A DNA stretch of 7,704 nt from Pseudomonadota bacterium (lineage in GTDB: Bacteria; Pseudomonadota; Gammaproteobacteria; Xanthomonadales; Xanthomonadaceae). The position numbers and the translations under genes were made by a program. The notes under the pieces are model-generated. The model searched no databases and was not told where the DNA came from. It saw only the letters and a list, made by a program, of their open reading frames with translations. How positions within the stretch are numbered: position 1 is the stretch's first letter; every line of letters starts with the position of its first letter. Positions 5,579 through 7,704 of this stretch are shown piece after piece. The stretch lies in contig JANXZP010000265.1 of the NCBI GenBank assembly GCA_025355485.1, forward strand, positions 1 to 7,704. Reading direction: 5' to 3'.

Positions 5579-5737
5579 ATGCTGCACTACGCCGTTATCT
5601 TCTTTATCGTCGCAATCATCGCCGCCGTGCTGGGTTTCGGCGTCATTGCCGGTACCGCAGCCTGGATCGCGAAAGTTCTGTTCGTCGTATTCCTGATCCT
5701 TGCGGTTCTCAGCTTCCTCAGGCGGAAAGCCGTCTGA
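5579..5737 (+). CDS. Small two-helix membrane protein, DUF1328 (YtjA) type
   Basis: The product has 52 residues (MLHYAVIFFIVAIIAAVLGF at the start, a cationic RRKAV end). It has two hydrophobic segments, about 4-26 and 30-47, joined by a Gly/Ala-rich turn (GVIAGTAAW), so it should be an inner-membrane hairpin with its short basic tail in the cytoplasm. The pattern 'ML..A..F...A.IAA..GF..IA......AK.LF..FL.L...S' and the length fit DUF1328/YtjA proteins, which are widespread in Proteobacteria and of unknown function. It starts 53 nt after oleD with its own strong ribosome site and is followed by two hairpins, so it may be read with the ole genes or on its own. Nothing ties it to olefin synthesis, though both concern membranes. 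Confidence 0.85.
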   Translation: MLHYAVIFFIVAIIAAVLGFGVIAGTAAWIAKVLFVVFLILAVLSFLRRKAV

Positions 5738-5754
5738 CCGCATCCGGTGCGGTC
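5736..5754 (+). terminator. 7-bp hairpin overlapping the stop of the small membrane-protein gene
   Basis: GACCGCA (5736-5742) and TGCGGTC (5748-5754) pair perfectly around TCCGG. The first two bases belong to the TGA stop. It lies directly before a stronger hairpin and may act with it to end the transcript. There is no T-run. Confidence 0.4.
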
Positions 5755-5755
5755 T

Positions 5756-5782
5756 CCGGCCCGTCGATAGTCGACGGGCCGG
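5756..5782 (+). terminator. Perfect 12-bp hairpin between the small membrane-protein gene and ubiJ
   Basis: CCGGCCCGTCGA (5756-5767) and TCGACGGGCCGG (5771-5782) are exact reverse complements around a 3-nt TAG. This is the strongest inverted repeat in the window and probably ends transcription from the ole side. It has no U-tract, and its right arm stops 1 nt before the -10-like box of ubiJ, so it could also be an operator covering the ubiJ promoter. Confidence 0.55.
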
Positions 5783-5783
5783 C

Positions 5784-5789
5784 TACAAT
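5784..5789 (+). promoter_or_regulatory. TACAAT -10 box of ubiJ, likely leaderless promoter
   Basis: TACAAT matches TATAAT at five of six positions and ends 5 nt before the ubiJ ATG. No Shine-Dalgarno site is present, so the transcript would begin at or near the start codon. A -35 box would fall inside the 12-bp palindrome and none is recognisable there. Confidence 0.55.
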
Positions 5790-5794
5790 GGCGC

Positions 5795-6478
5795 ATGGCC
5801 GCTATCGCCTCCTCCGCACTCGATGCGTTCAAGCCCATTGCGGGACGCGCGCTTGAAGGCGCGCTCAATCGCCTGCTCGCGCTTGACCCGGAGACGCGCG
5901 CGGCGTTGTCTGCATTGGAAGGACAACGCATCCGGTTGACGATGGAAGCGCCTGCATTGGCGCTGGAGTTGCGCGCGCGCGACGGGCGCTTCGTGGTCGG
6001 CCCCACGGACGCAGAGCATGAACCCGACCTCGCGGTACACAGCACGTTCGCTGGATTGCTCGCGCAACTACCTTTCCTGCGTCCGAGTGCAATCGTCGGC
6101 GTCGGCAAGATCAAGATCGCCGGCGATGCCGAACTCGCGCGCCAGTTGCAATGCCTCGCCGAACGCTACAACCCTGACTGGAATCTTCCGTTCACCGATC
6201 TGTTCGGCGACGTGCTTGGCGTGCAGATCGCCAATGGCGTGCGCGCTGCGCTGCGCGCCGGTCGTGATGGCGCAGCCCGGTTCACACGCCACGGCGCGGA
6301 CTTCCTGACCGAAGAGTCGCGCGACGTGGTCGGTCGCGCCGAATTGGATTCCCATCTGGACGATGTCGATGCGCTGCGCGATCGCGTCGAGCGCATGGAC
6401 GCACGCATGCGGAACCTGCAAGGCAAATTGCCGGATGCCGCTGCGCCCACGTCCGATGGCAACGGGACGGGCGAGTGA
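5795..6478 (+). CDS. ubiJ: UbiJ, SCP2-domain accessory factor of ubiquinone biosynthesis
   Basis: UbiJ is a non-catalytic lipid-binding protein that, with UbiK, helps the cytosolic Ubi enzyme complex handle hydrophobic ubiquinone intermediates. The product is 227 residues. Residues about 15-115 form an SCP2-like domain, with alternating strands such as LEGQRIRLTM and VVGPTDAEHEPDLAVHST, then VGVGKIKIAGDAELARQLQ (101-119). The segment DWNLPFTDLFGDVLGVQIAN (128-147) is the UbiJ hallmark. A charged helix with coiled-coil character (about 183-211, ELDSHLDDVDALRDRVERMD onward) ends the fold, followed by a disordered Gly/Thr/Asp tail. Its stop overlaps the GTG start of ubiB (GTGA), as expected for the ubiJ-ubiB pair; in E. 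coli ubiE precedes them, but here the ole cluster and a small membrane gene do. The start is ATG 5795, next to the leaderless -10 box. Confidence 0.88.
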   Translation: MAAIASSALDAFKPIAGRALEGALNRLLALDPETRAALSALEGQRIRLTMEAPALALELRARDGRFVVGPTDAEHEPDLAVHSTFAGLLAQLPFLRPSAIVGVGKIKIAGDAELARQLQCLAERYNPDWNLPFTDLFGDVLGVQIANGVRAALRAGRDGAARFTRHGADFLTEESRDVVGRAELDSHLDDVDALRDRVERMDARMRNLQGKLPDAAAPTSDGNGTGE

Positions 6479-7704
6479 ACGGCGCGCTGCGCATCCTGCA
6501 GATATTTCGCGTGGTGTTACGGCATCGCCTCGACACGCTGCTCGAGGGCACCGCGCTCGCGCGCCGGCTCAGGCTGTTGCGGCCGTTCGTGCGCGTGCGC
6601 GGCGACGAGGCGAATTTGCCGCGCGGCGAACGGCTGCGGCTCGCATTGCAGGAGCTCGGCCCGCTGTTCGTGAAATTCGGGCAGGTGCTCTCGACGCGCC
6701 GCGATCTGTTGCCTGCCGACATCGCCGACGCGCTCGCGCACTTGCAGGATCGGGTCGCGCCGTTTCCTGGCGAGCAGTCCGAAGCGATCGTCGCCGACGC
6801 GCTGGGGCGGCCGCTCGCCGAACTCTATCGCAGCTTCGAGCGCACACCGCTGGCCTCGGCGTCGGTCGCACAGGTGCATGCGGCGGAACTCCCGGACGGC
6901 CGCGCGGTGGTGGTCAAGGTGTTGCGACCAGGCATCGAGAAGCGCATTGCGCAGGACTTGTCCCTGTTGCGGAGTATTGCGAGGTTGGCCGAAAAAATCG
7001 GCCCCGATCCGGAAACCACGCGTCCGCAGGAAATTGTCGCGGAACTCGAGCGATCCCTGCTCAACGAACTCGACCTGCAGCGCGAAGGCGCGAACGCGAG
7101 CCTGATGCGGCGCAATTTTTCGGATTCGGTCGATCTGTACGTGCCCGAAGTGTTCTGGAGCCACAGTGCCGAACGCGTGCTGACGCTGGAGCGCGTATCC
7201 GGCGTGCGCGCCGATGACATCGTCGCGCTCGATGCGGCCGGAGTGGACCGCACGCGACTTGCTGCGACCGGCGTGCGGCTGTTCTATACCCAGGTATTCC
7301 GCGACAATTTCTTCCACGCCGATGCGCACCCTGGCAACCTGTGGGTCGACCTGTCGCGACCGCAGCAACCGCGTTTCATCGCACTGGATTTCGGCATCGT
7401 CGGTTCGTTGCCGGACCTCGATCGTTATTACCTGGCCGAGAATTTCACCGCGATCTTCGAACGCAATTACCGGCGCATTGCCGAGCTGCACATCGAAGCC
7501 GGCTGGATGCCGGCGACGCTGCGGCTCGACGTACTCGAAGCCGACGTGCGCACGATCTGCGAACCGTACTTCACCCGGCCGCTGTCGGAGATTTCGCTCG
7601 GCGAAGTCGTAGCAAAACTGTTTTCCGTTGCGCGTCGCTATGAACTGACTTTGCAGCCGCAACTGATCCTGTTGCAAAAGACCCTGTTGAACATCGAGGG
7701 CATG
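6475..7704 (+). CDS. ubiB: UbiB, atypical kinase/ATPase of ubiquinone biosynthesis (3' end outside window)
   Basis: The first 410 codons of UbiB are present and the frame is open to the window edge. UbiB is an ADCK/COQ8-family protein-kinase-like ATPase, needed for ubiquinone synthesis and thought to help move or expose lipid intermediates at the membrane. Visible motifs are LRILQIFRVVLRHRLD at the N-terminus, the family signature KFGQ (Lys67-Gln70) in LFVKFGQVLSTRRDLLP, the Ala-rich nucleotide loop ASASVAQVH (127-135), the lysine of VVVKVLRPG (Lys148), the catalytic-loop motif HADAHPGN (281-288) and the DFG metal site (305-307). The start is the GTG whose bases overlap the ubiJ TGA (GTGA); GGGACGGGC just upstream is a plausible ribosome site. 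The family usually exceeds 500 residues, so about 130-150 residues, including the C-terminal membrane helices, lie beyond position 7704. No defect is seen in the part shown. Confidence 0.95.
   Translation, partial: MNGALRILQIFRVVLRHRLDTLLEGTALARRLRLLRPFVRVRGDEANLPRGERLRLALQELGPLFVKFGQVLSTRRDLLPADIADALAHLQDRVAPFPGEQSEAIVADALGRPLAELYRSFERTPLASASVAQVHAAELPDGRAVVVKVLRPGIEKRIAQDLSLLRSIARLAEKIGPDPETTRPQEIVAELERSLLNELDLQREGANASLMRRNFSDSVDLYVPEVFWSHSAERVLTLERVSGVRADDIVALDAAGVDRTRLAATGVRLFYTQVFRDNFFHADAHPGNLWVDLSRPQQPRFIALDFGIVGSLPDLDRYYLAENFTAIFERNYRRIAELHIEAGWMPATLRLDVLEADVRTICEPYFTRPLSEISLGEVVAKLFSVARRYELTLQPQLILLQKTLLNIEGM

Noticed and set aside
5533..5775. ATAGTCGAC occurring at 5533-5541 and again at 5767-5775, flanking the small membrane-protein gene
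   Set aside because: Nine bases is short, the second copy is part of the 12-bp hairpin, and no other sign of an inserted segment is present.

Overview
The window looks like chromosomal DNA of a GC-rich gammaproteobacterium of the Xanthomonadales (Xanthomonas/Lysobacter/Rhodanobacter type). The main evidence is an oleA product that aligns end to end, as I recall that protein, with the 338-residue Xanthomonas campestris OleA. A complete oleABCD set with separate B and C genes and SD-poor starts preceded by TACAMT boxes also fit. The exact genus cannot be decided from the sequence alone. All recognised genes are on the plus strand.

Layout. (1) 1-166: 3' end of a probable M16 zinc-peptidase gene, then a perfect 10-bp hairpin likely to end transcription. 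(2) 264-596: small lipoprotein of DUF4156 type. (3) 699-5525: the long-chain olefin biosynthesis cluster oleA-oleB-oleC-oleD. (4) 5579-5737: small two-helix membrane protein (DUF1328/YtjA type), followed by two hairpins. (5) 5795-7704: ubiJ and the first 410 codons of ubiB, overlapping as GTGA; ubiB runs off the window.

How the genes work together. OleA joins two fatty acyl-CoAs head to head into a 2-alkyl-3-ketoacid. OleD reduces the ketone, OleC closes the hydroxyacid to a beta-lactone using ATP, and OleB removes CO2 to leave a long internal cis-olefin. The catalytic residues of all four are visible. UbiJ and UbiB belong to the separate ubiquinone (aerobic quinone) pathway.

The most unusual point is the oleC/oleD junction. 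The oleC stop overlaps an ATG (ATGA) that starts a copy of the first ten OleD codons. That copy runs into about 107 bp of GC-rich palindromic sequence, and the short frame ends in a second ATGA, where the real oleD begins with a second copy of the same ten codons. A REP-like insert thus appears to have entered the extreme 5' end of oleD while rebuilding both the overlapping stop/start and a Shine-Dalgarno site. Five of the six base differences between the two copies are at third codon positions. A second theme is that oleC and ubiJ both lack a Shine-Dalgarno site and carry a TACAMT -10-like box 5-6 nt before the ATG, suggesting leaderless transcripts and an internal promoter at oleC. No tRNA, rRNA, CRISPR array, integrase or transposase gene was seen, and no gene-free stretch exceeds 300 bases.
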